64,000 bases of DNA, taken from the NCBI GenBank assembly GCA_035443885.1, contig DAOMNO010000013.1:33698-97697 (forward strand), in the 5' to 3' direction. A program made the translations under genes and the position numbers. Of this stretch, positions 8,041 to 16,632 are shown one piece after another. Position 1 is the first letter of the stretch. Every line of letters begins with the position of its first letter. The stretch comes from DAOMNO01 sp035443885. GTDB taxonomy: Bacteria; Planctomycetota; Phycisphaerae; Phycisphaerales; SM1A02. The notes under the pieces are model-generated. The model was not told the DNA's origin and ran no database searches. It worked only from the letters and a program-made list of their open reading frames with translations.

Positions 8041-11000
8041 ATGAAGATCACTCGACGATTCACCAAGCCCGGCCAGGATGTGTTCTCCACCATCGAGTGG
8101 ACGAAGCGCACCAGCCGGATCACCAATGCGGACGGCTCAGTCGTCTTTGAGATGAAGGATGCGGAAGTTCCCAAGAGCTGGAGCCAGCTCGCCACCGACA
8201 TCATGGTGAGCAAGTATTTCCGCAAGGCTGGCGTGCCGCAGAAGGACGGCAGCACCGGGCCTGAAACATCCGTGCGCCAGGTTGTGCATCGTCTTGCGGG
8301 CTGCTGGCGCGCATGGGGCGAAGCGCACAGCTACTTCGACGCTGCGGAAGATGCGCAGGCGTTCTACGATGAACTCTGCTACATGATGCTGAACCAGATG
8401 GCGGCTCCCAACAGCCCGCAATGGTTCAACACGGGACTGAACTTTGCCTACGGCATCACCGGCCCCGCGCAGGGGCACTGGGTTACCGATCCCCTGACGG
8501 GCGCGCCGTCGCTCGCTACCGATGCCTACACGCACCCCCAGCCGCACGCCTGCTTCATTCAGGCGATTCGTGATGATCTTGTCGGCGAAGGCGGCATCAT
8601 GGACCTGTGGACGCGCGAAGCGCGCCTCTTCAAATACGGCTCCGGCACCGGCACCAACTTCTCCTCGCTGCGAGGCGAAAACGAACCGCTCTCCGGCGGC
8701 GGCAAGTCGTCCGGCCTGATGTCGTTCCTCAAGATCGGCGATCGCGCTGCGGGCGCGATCAAGAGCGGCGGCACCACGCGCCGCGCCGCCAAGATGGTCT
8801 GCCTCGACGCCGATCACCCGGATATCGAGGCCTTCGTGAACTGGAAGGTGCGCGAAGAGCTGAAGGTTGCAGCGCTCGTCGAGGGCATGAAGCACCTGAC
8901 GGATGACCAGAAGCAACTGGCGGAATCGCTGGGCCTTAAGCTGACTTACGACTTCAACGGCGAAGCGTATTACACCGTTTCAGGCCAGAACTCGAACAAT
9001 TCCATTCGCCTGAATGACGCCTTCTTCAAAGCCGTGCGCGAGGATGCGGACTGGCAGCTTCGCCGCCGCACGGACGGCAAGGTGTCAAAAACGCTGAAGG
9101 CGCGCGACCTGTGGGGCCAGATCTGCCGCGCTGCGTGGCGGTGCGCTGATCCAGGTCTGCAGTACGACACGACGATCAACGACTGGCACACCTGCCCGGA
9201 AGACGGCCGCATCAACGCAAGCAACCCGTGCAGCGAATATATGTTCCTCGACAACACGGCGTGCAATCTCGCGTCGATCAACCTGCTGAAGTTCTACAAC
9301 GCCGAGCATCGCGAGTTTGATCTTGAAGGGTACGAGCACGCGATTGAGTTGTGGACGGTCGTGCTGGAGATCAGCGTGTTGATGGCGGCATTCCCGTCGA
9401 AGGAAATCGCTGAGCAAAGCTGGAAGTTCCGCACGCTGGGCCTGGGCTATGCAAATCTCGGCGCGATGCTGATGCAGGCGGGCATTCCTTACGACAGCGA
9501 AGAAGGCCGCGCGATCTGCGGTGCGATCACGGCGATCCTCACTGGCCGCTCGTATGCGATGAGCGCGTTGATGGCAAAGGAACTCAAGCCGTTCGCAGGG
9601 TTCAAGAAGAACCGCGAGCACATGCTGCGGGTTGTCCGCAATCACCGTCGCGCTGCACACGGCATTCCTCGTGATTCCGAAGCGTATGAGAAGCTGGCCA
9701 TCAAGCCGGTGCCGATCGATCACGAGTTGTTCCTTGATGGCCGCATCAATCTTGCCAACGCGCTCGGCCTGCTTCAGCGGGCGACAAAGTCGTGGGACGA
9801 CGCACTCGTGCTGGGCGAACAGTACGGCTATCGCAATGCGCAGACGACGGTCATCGCGCCGACCGGCACCATCGGCCTGCTGATGGACTGCGACACCACG
9901 GGCGTCGAGCCAGACTTCGCGCTGGTGAAATTCAAGAAGCTCGCGGGCGGCGGATACTTCAAAATCGCCAACGCATCGCTTCGCCCCGCTCTCAAGGCAT
10001 TGGGCTACAGCGAGAACGCAACGGATGAGATTGTCGAGTATGTGATGGGTTCACTTTCGCTGGATGCACCGTTCCGCAATGCGACCTTCCGCGATTATCT
10101 CATCGCGAAGGGTTACACATCGGAAGACATCATCCACGTGGAGAACACGCTGCCGACGGTGTTCGAGCTTGTGATGGCGTTCAACGCGTGGACGATGCCT
10201 GCACCGGTGCTGGAGAAGCTGGGCATTGATGCCGAGAAAGCGAAGAATGATCCGTCGTTCAACGGCCTTAAGGCACTTGGCCTGACGAATGCGGACATTG
10301 AAACACTCAACCGCATGATCTGCGGCACACAGACGGTTGAAGGCGCGCCGCATCTGAAGGACGACCACCTCGCAGTGTTCGACTGCGCGAATCCTTGCGG
10401 CAAGATCGGCAAGCGGTTCATCGCCACGGAAGGCCACATCCGCATGATGGCTGCGTCGCAGCCGTTCATCACCGGTGCGATCTCGAAGACGATCAACCTG
10501 CCGAATAGCGCGACCGAGAAAGACGTGGCAGATTCGTACTGGCTGAGCTGGGAGCTTGGCCTGAAGGCGAATGCGTTGTATCGCGACGGCTCAAAGCTGA
10601 GCCAGCCGCTGAACACGAAGAGCGACGCCGACGAGGAAGATGACGACGAGGACAATGTGGAGGCCGCCTTGGGGGAAGTATCAACCGAAGTTGCGGCAGC
10701 GGCGTCTGCGATCTCGACGTCGCGGCTGTCTTCCGATCAGGACTTCACGAGCGACGAGCCAAACTACGTGGAACGGATCGTGGAGCGGATCATTGAGCGG
10801 CCGATGCGTCGCCGCCTGCCTGATACCCGCCGCAGCTTGACGCACCACTTCAACGTCGCCGGGCACGAAGGCTATCTCACCGTGGGCATGTACGACAACG
10901 GCATGCCCGGCGAACTGTTCATCACGATGAGCAAGGAAGGTTCAACCATCGGCGGGCTGATGGATTCGCTTGGCACGGCGATCAGCGTCGCGCTTCAGTA

Positions 11001-11604
11001 TGGCGTACCGGTGGAAAGCCTTGTCAACAAGTTTGCACACCAGCGCTTCGAGCCAATGGGCATGACGACCAATCGCGACATTCCCTTCGCGAAGAGCCTG
11101 GTGGACTACATCTTCAGATGGCTCGGTATGGAGTTCATGCCGGGATACCGCGAGGCGAACGCCCCGCAGCGCGGCAACGGATCGGAGAAGGGCGAAAAGG
11201 TTGCGACGCAACCAGAGGCGGAGCGCGGAGCGCGAACCGCCATAGTCAAGGAGGACAAGGCATGGTCAGAGGCAGACGGCAAACGCGGCCCGGGGATGAT
11301 TCGGCACTCTTCGGGCACGCCCACGAAGCCTTCCGCTGGCGGAACTTCTTCCACGGCGAAGACCGACGATGTAACGATTGCGACCCATCTGTCCGCGTCG
11401 TCACTCACGCTCAGTTCTTCTCGCGATGGCTCTGCGAGGATGACCGTGGAGTCATGCGAAGTCAGTGCCGTGAGCGCGTTGGATCGGCTGAACGCCGCCA
11501 TGCAGTCGGATGCGCCAGCATGTGACACCTGCGGCTCAATCACGGTGCGCAATGGCACGTGCTACAAGTGCATGAACTGCGGCGCATCGATGGGATGCAG
11601 TTGA
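8041..11604 (+). CDS. nrdJ: Vitamin B12-dependent (class II) ribonucleoside-diphosphate reductase
   Basis: This 1187-residue enzyme reduces ribonucleotides to deoxyribonucleotides using adenosylcobalamin to make the thiyl radical. The catalytic domain includes the substrate segment SPQWFNTGL, NPCSEYMFLDNTACNLASINL with the active-site cysteine, and the phosphate-binding APTGTIGLLMDCDTTG. After about residue 860 there is an acidic linker (SDADEEDDDED), then the extra C-terminal domain of long NrdJ forms (SLTHHFNVAGHEGYLTVGMY). It ends with CDTCGSITVRNGTCYKCMNCG, a Cys-rich tail that can act as both zinc ribbon and redox shuttle. The start ATG follows ACAGGAATAGACA. No cobalamin riboswitch is recognisable upstream. 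A strong terminator lies 430 bases downstream. Confidence 0.96.
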   Translation: MKITRRFTKPGQDVFSTIEWTKRTSRITNADGSVVFEMKDAEVPKSWSQLATDIMVSKYFRKAGVPQKDGSTGPETSVRQVVHRLAGCWRAWGEAHSYFDAAEDAQAFYDELCYMMLNQMAAPNSPQWFNTGLNFAYGITGPAQGHWVTDPLTGAPSLATDAYTHPQPHACFIQAIRDDLVGEGGIMDLWTREARLFKYGSGTGTNFSSLRGENEPLSGGGKSSGLMSFLKIGDRAAGAIKSGGTTRRAAKMVCLDADHPDIEAFVNWKVREELKVAALVEGMKHLTDDQKQLAESLGLKLTYDFNGEAYYTVSGQNSNNSIRLNDAFFKAVREDADWQLRRRTDGKVSKTLKARDLWGQICRAAWRCADPGLQYDTTINDWHTCPEDGRINASNPCSEYMFLDNTACNLASINLLKFYNAEHREFDLEGYEHAIELWTVVLEISVLMAAFPSKEIAEQSWKFRTLGLGYANLGAMLMQAGIPYDSEEGRAICGAITAILTGRSYAMSALMAKELKPFAGFKKNREHMLRVVRNHRRAAHGIPRDSEAYEKLAIKPVPIDHELFLDGRINLANALGLLQRATKSWDDALVLGEQYGYRNAQTTVIAPTGTIGLLMDCDTTGVEPDFALVKFKKLAGGGYFKIANASLRPALKALGYSENATDEIVEYVMGSLSLDAPFRNATFRDYLIAKGYTSEDIIHVENTLPTVFELVMAFNAWTMPAPVLEKLGIDAEKAKNDPSFNGLKALGLTNADIETLNRMICGTQTVEGAPHLKDDHLAVFDCANPCGKIGKRFIATEGHIRMMAASQPFITGAISKTINLPNSATEKDVADSYWLSWELGLKANALYRDGSKLSQPLNTKSDADEEDDDEDNVEAALGEVSTEVAAAASAISTSRLSSDQDFTSDEPNYVERIVERIIERPMRRRLPDTRRSLTHHFNVAGHEGYLTVGMYDNGMPGELFITMSKEGSTIGGLMDSLGTAISVALQYGVPVESLVNKFAHQRFEPMGMTTNRDIPFAKSLVDYIFRWLGMEFMPGYREANAPQRGNGSEKGEKVATQPEAERGARTAIVKEDKAWSEADGKRGPGMIRHSSGTPTKPSAGGTSSTAKTDDVTIATHLSASSLTLSSSRDGSARMTVESCEVSAVSALDRLNAAMQSDAPACDTCGSITVRNGTCYKCMNCGASMGCS

Positions 11605-11982
11605 GTGAGTGTCCCGTTGACGGCTGTCAGCAAGCAGATTGGAGATGGCACACGATTGAAATGAAAACCAACCGGGTCGGACAAGGCTCTGCAAGCACGC
11701 CCCGGATCGAATGTTCAAGAGTCCTTTCTTTCCTCGATCAATGGGTTCCAACGCTCCGAAACCCATTGATCATCCTGACGCGATGGGCGGCGGGCACGGA
11801 ATGGAGAGCAAGTATGGTCGGCGAGTGGATGGATTTGACTTGCATCGGTCGGGCCAGCAAGAGGCGAAACCCGACCTCTCCTCGCCTCGCATCACTGCGA
11901 GCGATGAGAGACCTGCTCCGCACGCCCGCCCTCATCGCGTTCCTTGACGGCCGCAGGGCACGGAACGCCACGGCAATAGGAG

Positions 11983-12020
11983 AAACCCGCCTCGTCTGAG
12001 GCCATGACCACTCGGGTTTC
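11983..12020 (+). terminator. Nested inverted repeat, possible first terminator after nrdJ
   Basis: An 8-bp perfect stem (GAAACCCG / CGGGTTTC) encloses a second 4-bp hairpin (CCTC-GTCT-GAGG). It is followed by the pyrimidine-rich TTCTCTTCCCTCC. It may terminate weakly or mark a structured RNA end. Confidence 0.4.
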
Positions 12021-12033
12021 TTCTCTTCCCTCC

Positions 12034-12071
12034 CCCCGGAGCGGTCCCCACCGCCGCTTCGGGGTTTTTTT
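12034..12071 (+). terminator. Rho-independent terminator downstream of nrdJ
   Basis: An 11-bp stem (CCCCGGAGCGG with CCGCTTCGGGG, one G-U pair) is followed by seven T. It ends rightward transcription before the convergent nuoA gene. Confidence 0.8.
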
Positions 12072-12148
12072 CTGCGCAGCGATAGTCCACCTGCGCGGCA
12101 ATCGCGCGCGCCACACAATCGCTCAATCAATTCTGATGCACGTTCGCG

Positions 12149-12541
12149 TCAATCCCACCGGAACACGCCCTTGCGCCACGCATAGATGTACGCAATGACG
12201 GACGTGCCGATGAAGAACATGATGCGGCCGAGGAAGAGGGCCGCATCGTCGCTTTGCGGGACGAGCTTCGTGAATGTCGCCGCCCACGGGTAGAGGAAGA
12301 TGATTTCCACGTCGAAGACGAGGAACGTCATGGCGAGAATATAGAAGCGGATGTTGAACCGCTTGCGTGCGCTGCCGATCGGGTCCATGCCCGCTTCGTA
12401 GGTAGAGTGCTTGACTTTGCCGTACTTGCTCGGCCCCAGCAAATGTGTGCCAAGCAGGTTCACCACGCCGAAGATGATCGCCATCACCACGAGGATGCCG
12501 ATGGGGATGTAGCTGTTGAGATCGACGGCGAGGCTGAGCAC
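12149..12541 (-). CDS. nuoA: NADH-quinone oxidoreductase subunit A, isolated copy
   Basis: NuoA is a small three-helix membrane subunit of complex I. The signature KHSTYEAGMDPIG and RFNIRFYILAMTFLVFDVEIIFLYPWA are typical and hold the conserved loop Cys position replaced here by Thr-Tyr context plus the acidic DVE. The frame opens at an ATG at 12580, but a GTG at 12541 has AGGAG six bases upstream and gives the normal NuoA length (130 residues), so it is preferred. No nuoB or other complex I gene follows; the neighbour downstream is the convergent nrdJ. The subunit is therefore encoded apart from the rest of the complex. Confidence 0.92.
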   Translation of the reverse strand: MLSLAVDLNSYIPIGILVVMAIIFGVVNLLGTHLLGPSKYGKVKHSTYEAGMDPIGSARKRFNIRFYILAMTFLVFDVEIIFLYPWAATFTKLVPQSDDAALFLGRIMFFIGTSVIAYIYAWRKGVFRWD

Positions 12542-12635
12542 GGGGAACTCCTGAAAACGGCGGCGAACCTTCGCCCGCAACCTGAAGCAGGCAGAATACG
12601 CGGTTCCCGCCCTTGTCTCAAGCCCGGCGTGCGGG

Positions 12636-12641
12636 CATACT
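12636..12641 (+). promoter_or_regulatory. -10-like hexamer CATACT, 6 bases before the ATG at 12648
   Basis: CATACT is followed by six bases and then ATG, the spacing expected if transcription starts on the A of the start codon. No Shine-Dalgarno sequence is present. Confidence 0.35.
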
Positions 12642-12647
12642 CATCGC

Positions 12648-12932
12648 ATGGGATGTGTGCTGATACTCCTTTCGCTCATCACGCCGCGAATCGTGATCGC
12701 CGTGCTATGGCTCTTCACGGGCTATCTGCATTCAGGCTACGCGGGCGTGCCCATCTACTGGCCAATCCTCGGCTTCTTCTTCATGCCCCTGACGACGCTG
12801 GCCTATGCCTTCGCCATCAACCAGGGCGGCGGCGTACATGACATTTACCTCGTCCTGCTCATCGTCGCCATCCTGATTGACCTCGGCTCCGTGGGCGGTG
12901 GAGCCGCCAGCACGGGCCGCCGCAGCGGGTAA
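12648..12932 (+). CDS. Small conserved-looking membrane protein
   Basis: The 94-residue product has three hydrophobic segments: residues 3-24, about 36-58 and about 65-82, ending in a glycine-rich GSVGGGAASTGRRSG tail. The phrases GFFFMPLTTLAYAFAIN and VLLIVAILIDLGS resemble a family of short unannotated membrane proteins known from several phyla; this is from memory and unverified. It is divergent from nuoA and 47 bases before the TonB-like gene. No function is proposed. Confidence 0.65.
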   Translation: MGCVLILLSLITPRIVIAVLWLFTGYLHSGYAGVPIYWPILGFFFMPLTTLAYAFAINQGGGVHDIYLVLLIVAILIDLGSVGGGAASTGRRSG

Positions 12933-12967
12933 CTGCCTGAAGTTCGCCCGCGGTTAGATCGGCCCCC

Positions 12968-12973
12968 TAGAGT
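12968..12973 (+). promoter_or_regulatory. -10-like hexamer TAGAGT, 6 bases before the TonB-like ATG
   Basis: TAGAGT, six bases, ATG. The sequence match to TATAAT is only moderate, but the position is the same as at several other starts in the window. Confidence 0.3.
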
Positions 12974-12979
12974 TTTGTT

Positions 12980-14092
12980 ATGGATCAGCATCGGCACAAC
13001 CTGCCCCTGCTTTTCGGCCTTCTCGGTTCGGTGCTGTTGCATCTGTTCGCGGTGGTACCGTTCTTCCTGTTGGCCGTCGCGCCTCGTCAACAGGCCGCTG
13101 CTATCCATGTGCACTACGGATCAGACGAGATGGTTCCGCCCGATTTTGATCCGCCGCCGGATCACCCCGCGCTCGGCATTGATTCACCGACGCCTTCATC
13201 GCTCACGTGGATCGGCTACGACGAATACCGCGAACACCTCGCAGCACTCGAAGAGTTCGAGCAGGCAGCATTCACGCAGAATCAGACCGGCGAGCTTGGC
13301 GAAGTCGAAACCGAAACACCCGGCCCGGAGCTGCTCGCAGAACAGAGTGCCGAACCGGCCGAAACCGCCTCAGAACCAACGCCCGCGCTGGTGATGGAAC
13401 CTGCTTCGCCGATTGAGCCGATTGAATCGCCCACTGTTGAAACTGCGAGCGCGGAACCTGTTGAAATTGAGTCGATCCCCGCTGAAGCCGTCGCAGAAGC
13501 ACCGATGGATGTTCCGCCGGTCGTTCACTCGCCGCTGATCCCATTGCTGACGTTGCTTGAAGCGATACAAAGCGCGCCGATTCTTGCGGAATCTCCCCCA
13601 TCGGAACGTGAGGATGTGCAACCCGTTCGCGAGCCGGAGCCTCAGCCACAACCGCAGCCGCCTGCGCTGCCGATTCCCTCGGCTCAACCCGCCCCCGCAG
13701 CGGCTCCCGCGGCGCGGCCAGCAGGTGAAGCCGCCGACGCTGCGGACAAGGACTCGCCAGCAACATCCGTCATCGAAGTGCCTCAGGAGAATTGGCGGCT
13801 CGGCAAGCCGCTTGCAGCGCAAGGCGTCGAGTTGAAGCCGCAGCGACCGCAGTTTTCAATCCTGCAGATTCTCACTTCATCGCCCGGCAATCCGATCGTG
13901 GAGATTCACTTCAATCGCGATGGTGTGCCTTCGCTGGTCACCATGCTGCGCAGCACCGGATCGGAATCCATCGACACCACGCTTATCGCCAGCCTCTATC
14001 GTTGGCGCGCTGCGGGTGACGCTTTGCAGCAGCTTGAGGGTGAGCAGACATTGATGGTGCGGATTCACCTGATTCTGACACGTCGCGGCTGA
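12980..14092 (+). CDS. TonB-like energy-transducing protein
   Basis: The 370-residue protein has the TonB layout: one N-terminal membrane helix (residues 8-33), a long Pro/Glu/Ala-rich stretch able to cross the periplasm (about 50-260, with PEPQPQPQPPALPIPSAQP), and a folded C-terminal domain (about 280-370). The C-terminal domain holds NPIVEIHFNRDGVPSLVTML and VRIHLILTRRG, like the beta-strands of TonB/TolA C-domains. TonB passes proton-motive force from ExbB/ExbD to outer-membrane receptors. No exbB, exbD or receptor gene is nearby, so a role in another envelope-spanning device is possible. Confidence 0.65.
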   Translation: MDQHRHNLPLLFGLLGSVLLHLFAVVPFFLLAVAPRQQAAAIHVHYGSDEMVPPDFDPPPDHPALGIDSPTPSSLTWIGYDEYREHLAALEEFEQAAFTQNQTGELGEVETETPGPELLAEQSAEPAETASEPTPALVMEPASPIEPIESPTVETASAEPVEIESIPAEAVAEAPMDVPPVVHSPLIPLLTLLEAIQSAPILAESPPSEREDVQPVREPEPQPQPQPPALPIPSAQPAPAAAPAARPAGEAADAADKDSPATSVIEVPQENWRLGKPLAAQGVELKPQRPQFSILQILTSSPGNPIVEIHFNRDGVPSLVTMLRSTGSESIDTTLIASLYRWRAAGDALQQLEGEQTLMVRIHLILTRRG

Positions 14093-14099
14093 CCCCCGT

Positions 14100-15665
14100 T
14101 CAATCGTGCAGGCCATGTGATTGAAAATACGCTCGCATTTCGCGATTCCACCGCGCAAAGGTGTAGTTCATGATTGAGCCATGCGTTGCGTGTTCATGCA
14201 GAAAGACGTAGCCGCCCTTGTCTGGTCGCAACATATTGTGCTGCGCTGCAAGACGCTCGACATCTTCCTTGAACAGCCGCACAGCGCGTTGCAGGTAGTA
14301 TGAGTCGCGTTCGCCACACGCAAGGCGGATTCGTTCAAGCACAATCGGTCCATAGTGTTCCCAGTCGCTGCGAACGATCGCACCGATGTCGAACTGCTTC
14401 CAGTGATGCGCAATATCGCGATTGATCTCCCCCGTCAGCGGATTGAAGAGCCGCCTGGGGTAGCCGGTCGCTTGATCGCGAGGCGAGAACATCGCCTTCC
14501 ATGCATCCCACTGCTGGCCAGACCCACCGAGCGGATGAATGGCATACTCCATCAGCATTTCCTGCTTCACGGTCATCGCCACGCGATCGGTTCCATCCGG
14601 CCCCGGCACACGATACGAAGGCGTGGGCGAGCCGTCCGGCATTTCATACATGCTGGCGTCTTTGTAAATGTCGGTCATCTGAAACGCGCGGAAGTCGATC
14701 GGGTCTGGTGCACTGCTCCAGCACGCGCCAAAAACATCAGGCCACTGAAGCTGCAGCCAGAACGATGTCCAGCCGCCTGAGGAATGACCTGTCAGCGCAC
14801 GAGCTTCAAGTCGCGAAGCAAGTTTGAACTGTGATTCCAGATAGGGAATGAACTCGCGAACGAGCGCGGTACCGCGCGGACCGTGATTCGGCGAATCGAC
14901 GAACCCGTGATGACCGAGCGGTGACTCCGGATCAAGCACGATTGTTACCGCCAACGGTGCGACATCTTCCACACCGGGCGAGGCGAACATCCGTTCATAC
15001 ATCCGCGCCATCGTGTGTCGCCCGCCGTAGCCGGGAATCACATACAGCGCGGGCCATTCTGCACGGGTATCGTATCCCGGCGGCAGGGCAATGCCCGCGC
15101 GATGAAACACATCCCGTCCGTAAAACTCACTCAGCATTTCGCTGCGTACTTCAACCCATTTCAGGTTCGCCGATTCCGCAGGCAGCGAGGACGGCTTGAC
15201 CACGTTCTTCAGCACCAGTTCAAACGAGTCTTCACGTTCAGGACTCAATTCGATCGTCAATACATCGCTGTACACATTGCCGGGGCCTTCCTCATGCGAA
15301 CGCTCCGTCTGGTCGTGATCGAAGATCGCCTGCACACGAGCGATGCCCGAAAGCTGATTCAACGGCACCGGAAAGGTGAAGACGCCGTCGTCGATCGCCG
15401 CGCGATCGCCCGGCTTGAAGTTCTCGACCGCGATGGATGCGATCGGCTGAGGCGACGAGAAGAACGGTCCCTCAATTGGGCTTCGGCGCGTCCACTCACG
15501 GCCCTGCTCCGTGATGAAGAACAGGATGATACGACCGCTTGCAGGCTCCATCGAAAGCTCTGCGTCGAGCATGACGGTATAGGTATCCGCCTGAAGTCGG
15601 CACGCGACCGTCGATGCAACCGACAAAACGATGATGAGGAATGTTCGCATGGGGGTCTGTTTCAT
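14100..15665 (-). CDS. Exported esterase / alpha-beta hydrolase (enterochelin esterase-like)
   Basis: The 521-residue product begins with a signal peptide (MRTFLIIVLSVASTVACRLQA when counted from the second ATG at 15650). After an N-terminal beta-rich region (about 25-190), an alpha/beta hydrolase domain follows. The nucleophile elbow GHSSGGWTSFW gives the catalytic Ser; YVIPGYGGRHTMARMYERMF is the oxyanion-hole strand; HGSIMNYTF near the end probably carries the catalytic His in HEHATHG. Esterase D / Fes-type enzymes share this plan. The frame runs further upstream to 15929, but that part overlaps the divergent lipoprotein gene and lacks a signal peptide. It is convergent with the TonB-like gene, 7 bases apart. 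Confidence 0.8.
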   Translation of the reverse strand: MKQTPMRTFLIIVLSVASTVACRLQADTYTVMLDAELSMEPASGRIILFFITEQGREWTRRSPIEGPFFSSPQPIASIAVENFKPGDRAAIDDGVFTFPVPLNQLSGIARVQAIFDHDQTERSHEEGPGNVYSDVLTIELSPEREDSFELVLKNVVKPSSLPAESANLKWVEVRSEMLSEFYGRDVFHRAGIALPPGYDTRAEWPALYVIPGYGGRHTMARMYERMFASPGVEDVAPLAVTIVLDPESPLGHHGFVDSPNHGPRGTALVREFIPYLESQFKLASRLEARALTGHSSGGWTSFWLQLQWPDVFGACWSSAPDPIDFRAFQMTDIYKDASMYEMPDGSPTPSYRVPGPDGTDRVAMTVKQEMLMEYAIHPLGGSGQQWDAWKAMFSPRDQATGYPRRLFNPLTGEINRDIAHHWKQFDIGAIVRSDWEHYGPIVLERIRLACGERDSYYLQRAVRLFKEDVERLAAQHNMLRPDKGGYVFLHEHATHGSIMNYTFARWNREMRAYFQSHGLHD

Positions 15666-15819
15666 CTTGGAGATGGGCTGAAGAGGTCTTTCCACTCCTG
15701 AATGTAGCGGATTCTGCCGATTGAAGATGCACACGAACCGGCGGTCCTTTTCGGATAGACCGTTCGGATACCGGTACAATCGCCGAAACAAGACACCATC
15801 GAACGCCACGGAATCCGAC

Positions 15820-16632
15820 ATGCCTGCATTCATCCTGCGACTGATCGTCCTGCTCACGCTGCTGGCGCTGCTCGGCGGCTGCGCCCACGGCCGGAGCATC
15901 CGGGCGGAGCACATACCGGTCGCCAGCATCTGGCACCCGACCTATACAGACGACGCGAACCGCTTTGAAACGCGCGGCCCGATCGAAATCGATGTTGAAA
16001 CCTTCGGTGGCGACGTCGTCATCACGACGAATCAAAACAATCGCGACGTTTCCGTTCGCATCAGCCGCCGCTCGGTTCATGGCGCGGGACGTTACAGCGA
16101 AGGTCGCGATGCGCTCAAAACCATTGAAGCGACTGCAACGATGGTCGGCGGCGAAATCGGGCCTCGGCTTGAGGTCCGCACCACGACAGATCATCCTGAG
16201 CCGTACTTCCTTCGCGCCGATGTGTACATTGAAGTGCCTGAAGTTGAAGGCGTGCGCATTCGCACGCGAAACGGGCGCGTGCTTGCACGAGGTGTCGGCG
16301 GATCAATCGACATCATCACCGACCACGGCGACGTGCGCGTGCTGACCAATCAGCCCATCCATCAACCCGTAACAATTCTCAACAATCGCGGCGACATCGA
16401 CTACCGTGTGCGAGGCGAATCCACAGGTCTGCTTGACTGCGAATCCATCGGCGGCAAGGTGCGGCACCGCGTGCGGCATGGGCACCTGATTGTTGATCGC
16501 GGCACGAAACACGATCGGCTCTTCGCCCGGCTGAACGACGGCACAAATCCCGTCATCCTGCGCACCGTGTACGGCGACATCCGTGTGGGCGTCGTTCATA
16601 ATCCGGAAGAGGTTACGTGGATTATTGATTAG
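15820..16632 (+). CDS. Lipoprotein with DUF4097-like beta-repeat region
   Basis: The 270-residue product starts with a lipoprotein signal (LIVLLTLLALLGGC, Cys at about residue 22), so it is exported and lipid-anchored. The remainder is made of short beta repeats with alternating hydrophobic residues (GRVLARGVGGSIDIITDHGD, ILNNRGDIDYRVRG), like the right-handed beta-helix of DUF4097/adhesin-like proteins. No catalytic site is visible. The upstream frame from 15721 is not used because the lipobox fits only this ATG; a TACAAT box lies 40 bases upstream. The last 11 bases overlap the 3' end of the convergent phosphatase gene. Confidence 0.72.
   Translation: MPAFILRLIVLLTLLALLGGCAHGRSIRAEHIPVASIWHPTYTDDANRFETRGPIEIDVETFGGDVVITTNQNNRDVSVRISRRSVHGAGRYSEGRDALKTIEATATMVGGEIGPRLEVRTTTDHPEPYFLRADVYIEVPEVEGVRIRTRNGRVLARGVGGSIDIITDHGDVRVLTNQPIHQPVTILNNRGDIDYRVRGESTGLLDCESIGGKVRHRVRHGHLIVDRGTKHDRLFARLNDGTNPVILRTVYGDIRVGVVHNPEEVTWIID

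Larger units (their letters stand above)
11605..12148. other. nrdJ 3' region and terminators
   Basis: The nrdJ transcript probably runs through here to the terminators at 11983-12071. A 78-codon frame at 11711-11947 begins with an ATG but has no Shine-Dalgarno, no domain and no hydrophobic segment, and I do not support it as a gene. The stretch 12072-12148, before the 3' end of nuoA, holds nothing recognisable. Confidence 0.4.

Noticed and set aside
11711..11947. 78-codon frame in the nrdJ 3' region
   Set aside because: No Shine-Dalgarno, no -10 box, no domain and irregular third-position use. Left as unproven.
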